DNA from: Pseudomicrostroma phylloplanum
Taxonomy: Eukaryota > Basidiomycota > Exobasidiomycetes > Microstromatales
Assembly: GCA_039545275.1 (NCBI GenBank)
Contig: BCHS01000002.1
Location: 1,550,001-1,614,000, forward strand
Direction of reading: 5' to 3'
DNA length: 64,000 bases
In this document: one piece after another, positions 42,748-53,137 of the stretch
Numbering within the stretch: the stretch's first letter is position 1
How the letters are laid out: each line of letters begins with the position of its first letter
Position numbers and translations under genes: made by a program
Notes under the pieces: model-generated
Told to the model about the DNA's origin: nothing
The model's database searches: none
The model's input: only the letters and a program-made list of their open reading frames with translations

Positions 42748-45700
42748 ATGTCAGCTGGAACACCCATTGTCATGCCTTCGCTCAATGCACCGCTCCAAGG
42801 TGGCCTAAGGGTCCACAGCGTCCTGAGTGGAGACACAATTGTGGTCCGCCCAACGCAGATGACTGCCTCTCAAGCTGGAAGCAAGGAGGGTGAAGGTGGG
42901 CTCAAGATCCTCCACGTTGCCGGTCTAGCTGCGCCTCGCATGGGCAGCAGGGAAAGGGATGACGAGGTAAGTTCGGCATCGTACAGGTCCTCGCATCGAG
43001 AAAGCTTCCGCTCAGTAGTCATCTCTCTCCTTCCGCTCCTCACCCACGTAGCCTCAGGCCTTCCCGTCTAGAGAATTCCTCCGTCTACTCCTCGTTGGCA
43101 GGGAGATTAGGTATCGAGTTGCATACCAAGCTCTCGGCAGGACGTTCGCCCACATCTACCTTCCTCCCAAGGCAGCTGGCCAGCCAGACACTAATGTCTC
43201 TCATGAGATTCTGGGCGCTGGCTGGGCTAAAGTCCACGACTCTGGCTCGAGGCGCAACGCAAACGCAGTCCCCGAGGAGGAAGGCGAAGGTGGCTGGAAG
43301 GCAAATCAACGAGCTGTCCAGGATGAAGCCCAAGCCGCTCAGCGTGGAATCTGGGGCCCAGATGAGCTCCTGGCGGTGTCTTACAACATGCCCGAGAACT
43401 CGCACGCCTTCCTCATCGAATACAAGGGCAAGCCAGTCGATGCCATCGTCGAGCAGGTGCGAGATGGATCACTCCTCCGAGTCAGGCTTCTACTATCCTC
43501 CAACCGTCACCAGCTCATCAACTTGCACCTTGCGGGTATCAAGACTCCCCGCGTGTCTGGTGGAGGCGGTCCCAACAGTGTCGACACTGGCGGAGAAGCC
43601 TTTGGAGAGGAAAGCAAGTTCTTCGTAGAGACTCGACTTTTGAACCGCAACATCACAGTCACTCTTCTAGCAATTCCGCAGCCCTTGGCCACACCGACAC
43701 CCTTCTCAGCCACAGCAGCATCCACCTCTTCCTCGTCCGGCGCAAATACGTCGTCCGGTGGAGGCACAGCCTCCGTCCTGATCGGAACTGCGATGCACGC
43801 CAATGGAGACATTGCGGCCTTCCTCCTCTCTGCAGGTCTTGCGCGCATCGTGGACTGGCACACCGGCATGCTTTCGTCAGTGGGAGGCATGGAGAAGTAT
43901 CGGGCGGCGGAGCGTATCGCTCGTGAGAAGCGCTTGAACATCTGGAAAGACTTTGTCGCCACTGCGATCACTTCGCAGATGTCCGTACCCGCTGCAGCCC
44001 GTACATACGAGGCTGTTGTGACGAGGATCATCTCAGGAGACACGATCCACGTCAAGCGGGAAGGGGAAGCGGAGCAGCGTATCCAGCTTTCATCGATCCG
44101 ACAGCCGCCCAAGGACCAAGTCGGATGGTCGTATGAGGCTCGCGAGTGGCTTAGGAAGCGTCTGATCGGCAAGCCGATCCAGGTGCAAGTTGACTATATC
44201 AAGCCAGCGGAAGCGGGCTTTGATGAGCGCACTTATGCTACTATCCGCACGATGACCGGTGCCAAGGAGACCAAGGGCGCCAATGTAGGAGAGCTCCTCA
44301 TCGGCAAAGGATTTGCCTCTGTAGTTCGTCATCGTCGCGATGACGAGGATCGTTCGCCCTTCTTTGATGACCTGTTGGCTGCCGAGGCTGCTGCTGCCAC
44401 CGAAGGCAAGGGTCTTCATTCTGGCAAACAGGCCACGGCTCCCAACTTTGTCGAGGCTTCTGAGAATGCCGGTCGGGCGCACTCGTACCTTCCTGGTCTC
44501 AAGCGGGCCGGAAAGTGCCCTGCCATCATCGACTTTGTGGCTGCTGGCTCCCGTTTCAAGGTACTGGTGCCTCGCGAGAATGCTCGCCTGACCCTCGTTC
44601 TCGCTGGCATCAAGGCCCCGAAAACCGCCCGCAATCCGAAGGACAAAGACGAGCCTTTCGGCAGGGAAGCCCAGGAGTTTGCTGTCGCCCACGTCCTTCA
44701 GCGAGATGTCGACATCGAGATCTACTCTCTCGACAAGGTGGGTGGCTTCATCGGCTCCATCTATCTGAACACGGCAAATGGCAAGCAGGACTTCGCCCAG
44801 ATGCTAGTAGAGAACGGCCTGGCTAGTGTCCACGGGTACAGTGTTGATGCTACACCCTCGGGTCCCAAGTTGGCTGCAGCGGAGAAGCAAGCTCAGGCCA
44901 ATCGAGTTGGTATGTGGCATGACTACAAAGAAGAGGCTGAGGAGCAGGACGACAGCGTTTCGAATGGACCTGCCACCGGCAACGGAGCTGAAATTCGTAA
45001 TGGAAGCGTACCATCTTCGGCTGGGCCTGCTGTGGCCAGTGGTGGAGCATGGGGAGCAGCAAAGCCTGTGTCGGCTGCTCAACCAGTTCCGCCTCGCAGC
45101 GACTACCGGGACATTGTCATCAGTGACGTACGAGGAGATGGCTCAGCTGACAAGCCTTTCGGCTTCAGCGTTCAGACGCTGGGCGACAAGATCAAGGACC
45201 TCGAAAAGCTGATGGCCGAGCTGTCGTCCGCCTACCGTTCCGCTCCACCAGCGCCTGCCTCGTTCCGACCCCAGGGTGACGTGGCTGCCAAGTTCGAAGA
45301 CGGCGAATGGTACCGCGCTCTGGTCATCAAGTCCAGCTCTATCGCAAAGAGGGCTACCGTGTCGTTCTACGACTACGGTAATGTTCTCGAGGACGTACCC
45401 TTCTCTGACATCCGACCTCTTGATGCCACCAAGTTTGGCAGGACACGTCTTCCTCCACAAGCCTCTGAAGCTCGTCTGAGCTTTGTGCGTCTCTTCTCCG
45501 CCCCAGCTGCTGCAGGCAAAGGAGCGGGCAGCGTCAATGAGTATGCCTGGGAAGCCCAAGAGCGCTTCAGGGACTACCTGGGCCAAAAGCTCATTGCCAA
45601 CGTCGACTTCAAGGAAGGGAGCGCGAGCAACCCTCTGCTGCACTTGACCCTCTACGACCCTTCCAGTGCCGGTGCAGCGAGCGGACCCGCTGGCTCGATC

Positions 45701-45859
45701 AATGCCACAATGGTCAAGGAAGGATGGGCGTTGGTGGACGACAAGACGCCTTACTTCCGGAGTCACCCACAGATGGCTCAGAAGCTAGCGGAGAACAACG
45801 CAGAGGCGAGGAGGAAGCACATGGGAATCTACGAGTACGGAGACCCTGAGTCGAGCTAA
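42748..45859 (+). CDS. Tudor-SN (SND1) staphylococcal-nuclease/Tudor protein
   Basis: Multifunctional RNA-binding nuclease and scaffold of stress granules and RNA processing. Exons 42748-42966 and 43052-45859, intron 85 bp, phase 0, about 1008 residues (family about 900-950). Four SNase repeats are visible: VHSVLSGDTIVVRP at the start; DAIVEQVRDGSLLRVRLL; EAVVTRIISGDTIHVKREG; and AIIDFVAAGSRFKVLVP. The Tudor domain (FRPQGDVAAKFEDGEWYRAL, then ATVSFYDYGNVLEDVPFSDIRPL) is followed by a partial fifth SNase repeat ending EARRKHMGIYEYGDPES. The splice restores REFLRLLLVGREIRYRV. The linker between SN4 and Tudor is Ser/Gly/Ala-rich. Nuclease activity of each repeat was not judged. Confidence 0.95.
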
Positions 45860-46593
45860 CTGTTCCGGCATCGCTTGACCAGCGAAGAGGCAACTTCAGG
45901 CGACTTAGGGAGGCGAGGAACGAAGGTAGGACACCAGCTATGCTATCCCACCTTCCGCACAAAATGCTGTTATCGGTATTCCAATTTTGCGTCCCTCTAT
46001 CATTATTGAGAGCATCCCAAGTCAATCAATCATTCATTCATGAGAGCTTGTTATTTGCCAGTGGTCTCTGTTTCGCTCGTGCGAAGGTTGGTTGGGTGTT
46101 GAGCTTAAGCATGTGCTTCCCGCGAGGTGCATGCCAGAGGCGTGGGTGGCTCTTCGCATGTGGCGCCCGCCCGCCTTTGCGCCTCGCGCCAGCAGACGCG
46201 CGCTGAGGTTCCTCTGTGCGTGCGTCTCCGCTCCGCTCCGCTCCCGCCAGGAAGCAACTGACCTCGTGGAGCCAAAGGGCAACACACACAAACGCCTTTA
46301 CTCTGCATTCCATTCCTTCCATTCCTCTCCATCTACACCCAATCATAACAGCATACTTACACTGTGAGGTCTAGATAGACGAACACCTTGCTCATCTATA
46401 TCCTCTTGCTCGGACGAAGACACGATCGCCTCTTCACGCTCTTCTAGCCAGCTACCTCAGGACCTAGAGACAATCGTACACCCCTCTGAGGACCTTATCC
46501 ACACAAGTCACTTACTGCTAAGCTAGCGGTACCTCTCTGTCCAGGCTCTCCCTTACATCTTCTCAAGCTCCCCCAGTCGTCTCGTCGCTCAAG
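45860..46593 (+). other. Intergenic region between Tudor-SN and SURF4
   Basis: 734 bp, GC-rich around 46140-46260 and then pyrimidine-rich toward the SURF4 start. Contains a short ATTC-type repeat near 46025-46040. No gene recognised. Confidence 0.45.
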
Positions 46594-47882
46594 ATGTCAT
46601 ACGGCCAATCACCCTACGGCGGCGGCCTCTCCTCCTCCAACCCCTCGGTGGGCAACAGTGCCGACTCGCCCCTGGAGAAGATCCGTGCCCTCTCTGCCAC
46701 AGCAGAAGACTACATCGACACCTACACCCAACCTATCAAGCCTCATCTCCCAGCTCTGGGCAGGTTCTTGATCGTGGTGACGTTCCTGGAGGATGCATTG
46801 AGGATCGTGACACAGTGGGGCGACCAGCTTTATTATTTGCAGAAGCATAGGGGATTCCCGTGGGGGCTGAGCCATCTCTTCTTGATGACCAACGTCATTG
46901 TGAGTATCGCTACAATGCAGGGAAGAGAAGAGAGCGGTGCAGGTGCAGGTGCCGCCAAGAGACAATGGGTAGCAGAGGCCCCGCACCAAGGATGATGCGG
47001 CAGAGCGAAGTATCTGGCGCCTACATTGCACCTGCGTGGAGGACATTGGCGTGCCTGCAGACAAGCTCGCTGCCCTGCCAAGGGCAATTTCGCTCGGCAT
47101 GAGGGCTATGTTATGGCCTACAGGAGCTTTGAGCCAGGTCGTGCCCTGTCTACTGCTTACTTCCGTGGTGCCCGGCTGACACTGCATTCCTTCCCTCCCT
47201 CCCTCTGTCAGATCATGCTTACCGCCTCTGTCGCAGTCATCGGCCGCAAGTACCCAGAGTACTCCGTTGGAGCTCTCCTCTCTGTCGTCATCGTCCAGGG
47301 CTTTGGCTACGGTCTCATCTTCGACCTGAACTTCTTCCTCCGCAACCTCTCCGTCATCGGTGGGCTGCTCATGGTCCTCTCGGACTCGCTAAGCCAAAAG
47401 AAGAACCTGTTCGCCGGTCTGCCGAGCATCAGCGAGACGGACAAGCGGATCTACTTCCAGGTGAGTCGCGACAGGCGCTGTGCTGCAAAGGCAATTCTGC
47501 TGCAGCCCTGACTGACCTGTCTTTGCCCTTGCATCCTCTACAGCTCGCTGGTCGAGTTCTTCTGATCTTCCTTTTCCTCGGCTTCGTCTTCACCGGCGAG
47601 TGGACGCTGATCCGAGTCATCGTCTCCTTCTTTGGTCTGGCGGCCTGCATCATGGTCGCCGTAGGATTCAAGGCGAGGTGGAGCGCCTCCTTCCTCGTTC
47701 TCCTTCTGAGCATCTTCAACATCCTCGTCAACAACTGGTGGGCTACGCACGCCTCGCACCCCGCCAGGGACTTCCTCCGATACGACTTCTTCCAGACCCT
47801 GTCCATCGTTGGTGGACTGTTGTTGCTTGTCAACCAGGGACCGGGAGGATTCTCCATGGACGAGAGGAAGAAGGTCACTTAG
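46594..47882 (+). CDS. ERV29: SURF4/Erv29 family ER cargo receptor
   Basis: Polytopic ER-Golgi membrane protein that loads soluble cargo into COPII vesicles. Exons 46594-46899, 47212-47460 and 47544-47882, phase 0 junctions, introns 312 and 83 bp, 297 residues. Characteristic blocks: HLPALGRFLIVVTFLEDALRI, QWGDQLYYLQ, GFGYGLIFDLNFFLRNLSVIGGLLMVLSDSL, RVLLIFLFLGF and FKARWSASFLVLLLSIFNILVNNWW. The end is DERKKVT: KK at -4 and -3 forms a KKXX-type ER-retrieval signal. The N-terminal 30 residues are a Gly/Ser/Pro leader. Confidence 0.94.
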
Positions 47883-48195
47883 TGCGCGAAAGAGGAAGCG
47901 GTTCGAATCAGAATGTTTCAAGATGCATGAGCTACGCCAGGAAGTGGGCGGAAGGCCGCGCGAAGTCGGGAGTATGCGAGAGAGCGGAGGATGTCGTACG
48001 ATGCCAGGGAGCCGATGAAGGTCTCGGTCGCATGGTGGTGAAGAGGAATGCACGGGTGCCTGACGCTTTGCAAGGTCGAGAAGAATTGCACAATCTATCG
48101 ACTCTTCATCCAAACCCAAATCTATTCACGATGCCATCTCCACCGATCTGCGCTGCACACTGTTCCATTATTGCCGTTATGTAGTTCTCGCCGAT
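47883..48195. other. Convergent intergenic spacer, SURF4 / SRP19
   Basis: 313 bp between two stop codons. Nothing beyond presumed 3' UTRs. Confidence 0.5.
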
Positions 48196-49492
48196 CTATC
48201 TCCCAACCCTTACGACCCTCTTCCTGCCCCTCCTGCCAATACCCTTGAAAGGGTCATTCTGCGCCTTTTTCCTCTTCTCCTCCTCCGTCTCCCCCGCTCC
48301 CTCCTCCCCTTCCTCATCCTCCTGACCAAAGCCTAAATTGCCCATCATACTTCCCAAGGCCCCCATCGGGTTGGCGGCTCCTCCTCCCGCTCCACCAGGA
48401 AGAGCGCCAGCACCTCCACCGGGGCCGCCGCCCATGGCGGCATTGAGGTCCATGTTGAGCAGGTTTGCCGAAAGGGCGGGGGAGTGTGGTGGTAGGCGGA
48501 CGTGCGCGGGGGGAAGGTGAGAACGGAGTAGATGGACGCGATTGAGCTTTGCGAGACGGGAGGAGGAGCCAGCATTGGGGAGGTGGGGTCCCTTGGAAGT
48601 GGAAGCCGAGGCGTCGCCCGCTGCGTCCTTTGATGAAGCGACGGGTGTGCTCGCGCTTGCGACCTTGCCCGTCTTGGAGGCAGTAGTCGACTTGGCGGTA
48701 GCAGCGGATGTACTGCCCTTTGCAGCTTCTTTACCTCCCTTCTTCGCCGTGCTCGCCTCGGCAGTCGTCTTCCTCTTGACACGAGGCGCCTTCTTCTCCC
48801 TCTTGGGCAGCTCCAGGGGCGGAGCACCACCACAGAACTGCTGCAGTACCGGCGCAACGACTTCCAGCAGCTGTCGCCTGTTCTGCACCGTCTTCCCCTG
48901 AACAGAAGCAATAGCCTTGTCCTCTTCATCGAACACTCTCACTTTCACCCTTCCTGGATTCTCCCAGTCCCGAGGGTGCGTCTTGCTCGGCTCATGAATC
49001 GCCCTCAGACCCAGCCTTTGCAGCGCTTGCGCCAGTCCGAGGGAGTGCGGGTATAGGCAGCTCTTCGCCCACGTCACCCGGCGCTCTCCCGTCTTGTGAG
49101 ATCGCTTGGCATCAAAGTAGATTGGGTAGAGGGAGATCCACTCTTTCGACTCGGAAGGCGCGGCAGGAGGGCCGCCGATGCTGGTCGTGCTAGGGACGCC
49201 AGAAGAGGTGGAGGAAGGGCCGCCAGGACCCATACCGGGCATGCCACCTCCGCCTTGGGACATCATCTGTTGGAAGGCTTGCATCTGCTCGGGACTCATG
49301 GAGGGCATACCTGGCATGCCTGGCATACCGGCTGAGGCGGCAGGGCCTCCGGTTGAGGGAGGAGCCGGGAGATCGAACTGTGGAGATGCAAGGCGAGGGC
49401 CACAGGGCTTGTCAGGCGATGGCCTCTGCGGAATACCATCTGCGCCGTACACTCACGTCTGTGTCATCGTCGAAGTCTTCGATGGTAGGCAT
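48196..49492 (-). CDS. SEC65: Signal recognition particle subunit SRP19 (Sec65)
   Basis: Binds SRP RNA and enables SRP54 assembly. Exons 49457-49492 (MPTIEDFDDDTD) and 48196-49377, intron 79 bp, about 405 residues; yeast Sec65 is 273 and human SRP19 is 144. The SRP19 core is SLYPIYFDAKRSHKTGERRV, then SLGLAQALQRLGLRAIHEPSKTHPRDWENPGRVKVRV. Before it is a Met/Gly/Pro-rich stretch (GMPGMPGMPSMSPEQMQAF, then QQMMSQGGGGMPGMGPGG). After it come a Lys/Ala/Ser linker, a second Gly/Met-rich segment and a basic RRGRKRVVRVGR end, the last typical of SRP19. It is divergent from prolyl-tRNA synthetase (268 bp). Confidence 0.9.
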
Positions 49493-49760
49493 CTTGGAGT
49501 AGAAGCGGGTGTGCGGGAGGTAGCGATGGCCTGTGGTGATGGTGAGTGATGGTGATGATCGACGATGGTCGTGTATGTGTGGGTGGTGCCGCCTGTGTCT
49601 GTCTGCTCCGCTCCGCCTGTCCGCTTGTCTTTTGCGCGCATCTGCGCCTTGGCCTCTGCGAGTGTCGGTTGAGCAGACCTTCGCAAGGACAGAGTAGCCC
49701 TTTGCCAGTATCAGCCAGTATAGATAGCCACTGTCACCACCTCACCCAAGGCTCGCAACC

Positions 49761-52102
49761 ATGGCAGACTCCCTCGTAGCGTCCCTCTCGTCGCTCAGCA
49801 TCTCTTCTGCCTCGGCCGTATCCCATGCTGCCCCTACCGAGGAGGCCAGCTGGGCATCGCAGCTCCCCGAGGGCGTACTGGCAACCAAGACGCTCCTCTT
49901 CAAGCCAAAGGCTGCCAAGACTGCTGCCGTCAAGCCAGTGCTCGTCGTAGCCCTTGATTCGACAGATGTGGGCTCCTCCGGCGTGCTGGCAAAGGAGATT
50001 GGCATCAAGGAGATGAGGGCGGCAGGAGATGATGTTTGGCAGGAGTGGTTCGGTGCTGCAAAGGAGACAGGTGAGTAGATCAGGGGTAGCCAGACGGAGG
50101 CATGCTGTATGGACACGAATCTCTGACCAGCTTCCCCCTGCCTCACCCCAGCATCACCGCTCTCCCTCTCATCAAAGTCGGCCCCCGAAGGCTCTCACCC
50201 CGTCACACTCGTCCTAGACTCGGCCATCCCAAAGCTCTCTTCGGACGCCAAGCTCGCCTTCCACGCCCCAGGCTCGCAGACAGAATCCATCACCATCTCC
50301 GCCTCTGACTTCACCAAGTTTGTCGAATCGCACAAGATCGAGACTCAGCCGGTAGATTTCGTAGAGCTCAAGACCAAGACGCCCGCTGCAGCTACCAAGC
50401 CAGCAGCAGGCGCAGCTCCTGCCAAGTCGGCTGCTGCTGCGTCGGGATCCAAGGCTTCGGCCAAGATTGAGGACGCAGAACTGATCGGTATCACTGTGAG
50501 AAAGGGAGGAGACTTCCCCGAATGGTACCAGCAGGTTCTGAGGAAGGGAGACATGCTGGACTACTACGATGTGAGCGGATGCTACATCCTCAAGCCTTGG
50601 AGTTACTCAGTATGGGAGGCTATCACAAGTGAGTAGTCGAAGCGCCAAAAGTCACAGCTAACTGCAGGCTCCTTGCTGACTCCGTCTTCGAACGATCTGT
50701 AGAGTTCTTCGATAGCGAGATCAAGAAGCTTGGCGTTCAGAACTGCTACTTCCCCATGTTCGTCTCTGCCGATGTCCTGGAACGAGAGAAGGACCACATC
50801 GAGGGCTTTGCTCCCGAGGTAGCCTGGGTCACACGAGCTGGCAAGAGCGAGCTGGAGCGACCCGTTGCTATCCGACCCACCTCGGAAACGGTCATGTACC
50901 CATACTACGCCAAGTGGATCCAAAGCCATCGTGATTTGCCCCTCAAGCTCAACCAGTGGAACTCGGTCGTCAGGTGGGAGTTCAAGCACCCTCAGCCATT
51001 CCTGCGCACGAGGGAGTTCTTGTGGCAAGAAGGACACACTGCCCACATCTCTCTGGCCGAGGCAGACAAGGAAGTGAGGCAGATCCTCGACCTGTACAGG
51101 CGGGTCTACGAGGACCTGCTAGCCGTTCCAGTCGTACCCGGTGTCAAGTCTGAGAAGGAGAAGTTCGCAGGAGGCTACTACACCACCACTGTGGAAGGCT
51201 TTGTCCCCACCACTGGTCGAGGTATTCAGGGAGGCACATCGCACTGTCTTGGTCAGAACTTCTCCAAGATGTTCAACATCTCTGTCGAGGATCCTGCCGC
51301 TGCCGAGGGCAAGCGTGGTACAGCCGAAGGCAGACTATTCGTCTGGCAGAACTCGTGGGGTCTCTCTACGCGAACCATCGGTGTGATGGTCATGGTGCAC
51401 GGAGACGACAAGGGCCTGGTGATGCCCCCTCGCGTCTCGCAGATCCAGCTTGTGGTCGTTCCCTGCGGTATCACTGCCAGGACCACCCAGGAGGAGAGGA
51501 ACAAGATCGAAGACGCCTGTGCCGATGCAGAGAAGGAGCTCCTTGCCGCGGGCGTACGTGCCAAGGCCGACCTGCGTGAATCGTACTCTCCAGGATACAA
51601 GTTCAACGACTGGGAGATGCGCGGTGTACCCATCCGAATGGAGATCGGCCCTAAGGACCTACAGAACAAGTCGCGTCTGCTGGTCCGAAGAGACAACGGT
51701 ACCAAGGCTTCTCAACCCGCCGAGGGCATTGCGCAGCACGTCTTGCAGCTCCTAGACACGATCCACCACGACATGTTCAAGCGCGCCGATGACGAGTACC
51801 GCTCTCACCGCAAAGTGGTGACACAGTGGAGCGATTTCACCACTGAGCTCAACCAGAAGAACCACGTGGTGATTCCCTGGTGTGAAGTCGAGGCGTGTGA
51901 AGATGCGATCAAGGATCGATCTGCTAGGGTTGCCGAGGAGGGTGCAGAGCAGGATGCGGCGGACGAGAGGGCTCCTTCTATGGGTGCCAAGAGCTTGTGC
52001 ATTCCCTTTGATCAGGAGCAGTTTGGTGATGTCAAGGGCAGGAAGTGCCCACAGTGTGGAATGGACGCAAAGAGGTGGACCATGTTCGGTAGGTCCTACT
52101 GA
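49761..52102 (+). CDS. Cytosolic prolyl-tRNA synthetase
   Basis: Class II enzyme charging tRNA-Pro. Exons 49761-50070, 50152-50628 and 50703-52102, phases agree, about 728 residues, close to the yeast cytosolic enzyme (688). Residues 1-190 form a divergent YbaK/editing-like N-terminal domain with an Ala/Lys linker. The catalytic core starts ELIGITVRKGGDFPEWYQQVL. Class II motif 2 is VRWEFKHPQPFLRTREFLWQEGHTAH, with RPTSETVMYPYYAKWI before it. The anticodon domain (IQLVVVPCGI) follows, then the eukaryote-type C-terminal zinc-binding domain with GRKCPQCGMDAKRWTMFGRSY, ending in the conserved Tyr. Confidence 0.95.
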
Positions 52103-52482
52103 GCGGGTAGATGGCGGACGGAAGTGTGCAAGTGAACTGTGTCATTGCAGCGAAGTGTAGAGCTTCGGAAGACCACCCTATGACAATACAGCTGTGGAGT
52201 GCAAATATGAGAATGGCATGATAATAGTCCTTGGCTATTCAAGCAGCATGATCATTGGTAAGACCGGTATGTACGCGTGCCGGCCAGGAGCCTGAATCTG
52301 TCTGCACGCGCATGGGCCAGGCGAGACAATGTCGTTTTTTCTTCCTTGTGCCTGGGCAGAGTGACGCTGTGTGTCCCCTCACCTCGCCTACGCCTCGCCC
52401 CGCCATCTTGTCTTGTCTTCGCTTCGGACTTTGGAGCGAAGGAAGAAAGACGCCGGCGGCAGAGGAGCGTCAGGCGTGAGGC

Positions 52483-52512
52483 GCGTGTGCGTGCGTGCGT
52501 GCGTGTGTGTGT
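52483..52512 (+). repeat. (GCGT)n/(GT)n microsatellite
   Basis: Alternating GCGT and GT units over about 30 bp; alternating purine/pyrimidine sequence, so a potential Z-DNA former. Confidence 0.85.
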
Positions 52513-52696
52513 CAAAGTGGGGGCTACGCTACCCAGACCCTAGACTAGACAGACTATCGGCACCGCCTTCCGCACCCACGCCGCTTAGACTTACGCCCAA
52601 GCCCAGGCTAGACTCAGCCCCCCTCCCCCTCCATGGCTGGAGCTGCCGCTGCTGCATGTCATTCTTGCATCTGCATCTGCTAGTCTGAGCAGATCT

Positions 52697-52719
52697 CACA
52701 CCCACACCCACACCCACAC
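52697..52719 (+). repeat. (CCCACA)n hexanucleotide repeat
   Basis: About four CCCACA units about 420 bp upstream of the CaaX-box protein start. Confidence 0.8.
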
Positions 52720-53137
52720 TCCCGCGTATCGTCCCCCGCTGTGGCTCCTGTGTCTCATCGTGTTTCATCCCACCTTCTCTGCGCCTACTTGCAGCCTTCC
52801 ATCGCCTCCTCTCGCACTTGGTCTATTTGCACTTCTTCCCTTACGTACTGTACGCTACGGAAACGCAAGTACGGCGCAGGCTTGCCCCTCTCGGCTCAGC
52901 TCCTTCTTCTTCTCTCGACGGTCGGTGTCCCTGGCATCTCTCCTCTCTCTCCGGTCTTCTGGTCCGTTCCGCTCTGCATCGGACCGGTGTACCGGTACGG
53001 GCTTTGTGAAGCTCGTGGCTGGGAGGCAAGCAAGCATAAGTCAGAGTTCCATCCTCCTCGCTCCACCTGGCTGGTCCGTTCGCAGACCCCCTCAGTCAAT
53101 TACTTAGGGGGCGTCCGTCGGCTATAGATAGAGAGGA

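Larger units (their letters stand above)
52103..53137 (+). other. Intergenic region upstream of CaaX-box protein
   Basis: 1035 bp. Contains the prolyl-tRNA synthetase 3' UTR, two simple repeats (separate entries) and pyrimidine-rich leader sequence toward the next start. ORFs within it are short and unconvincing. Confidence 0.5.
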
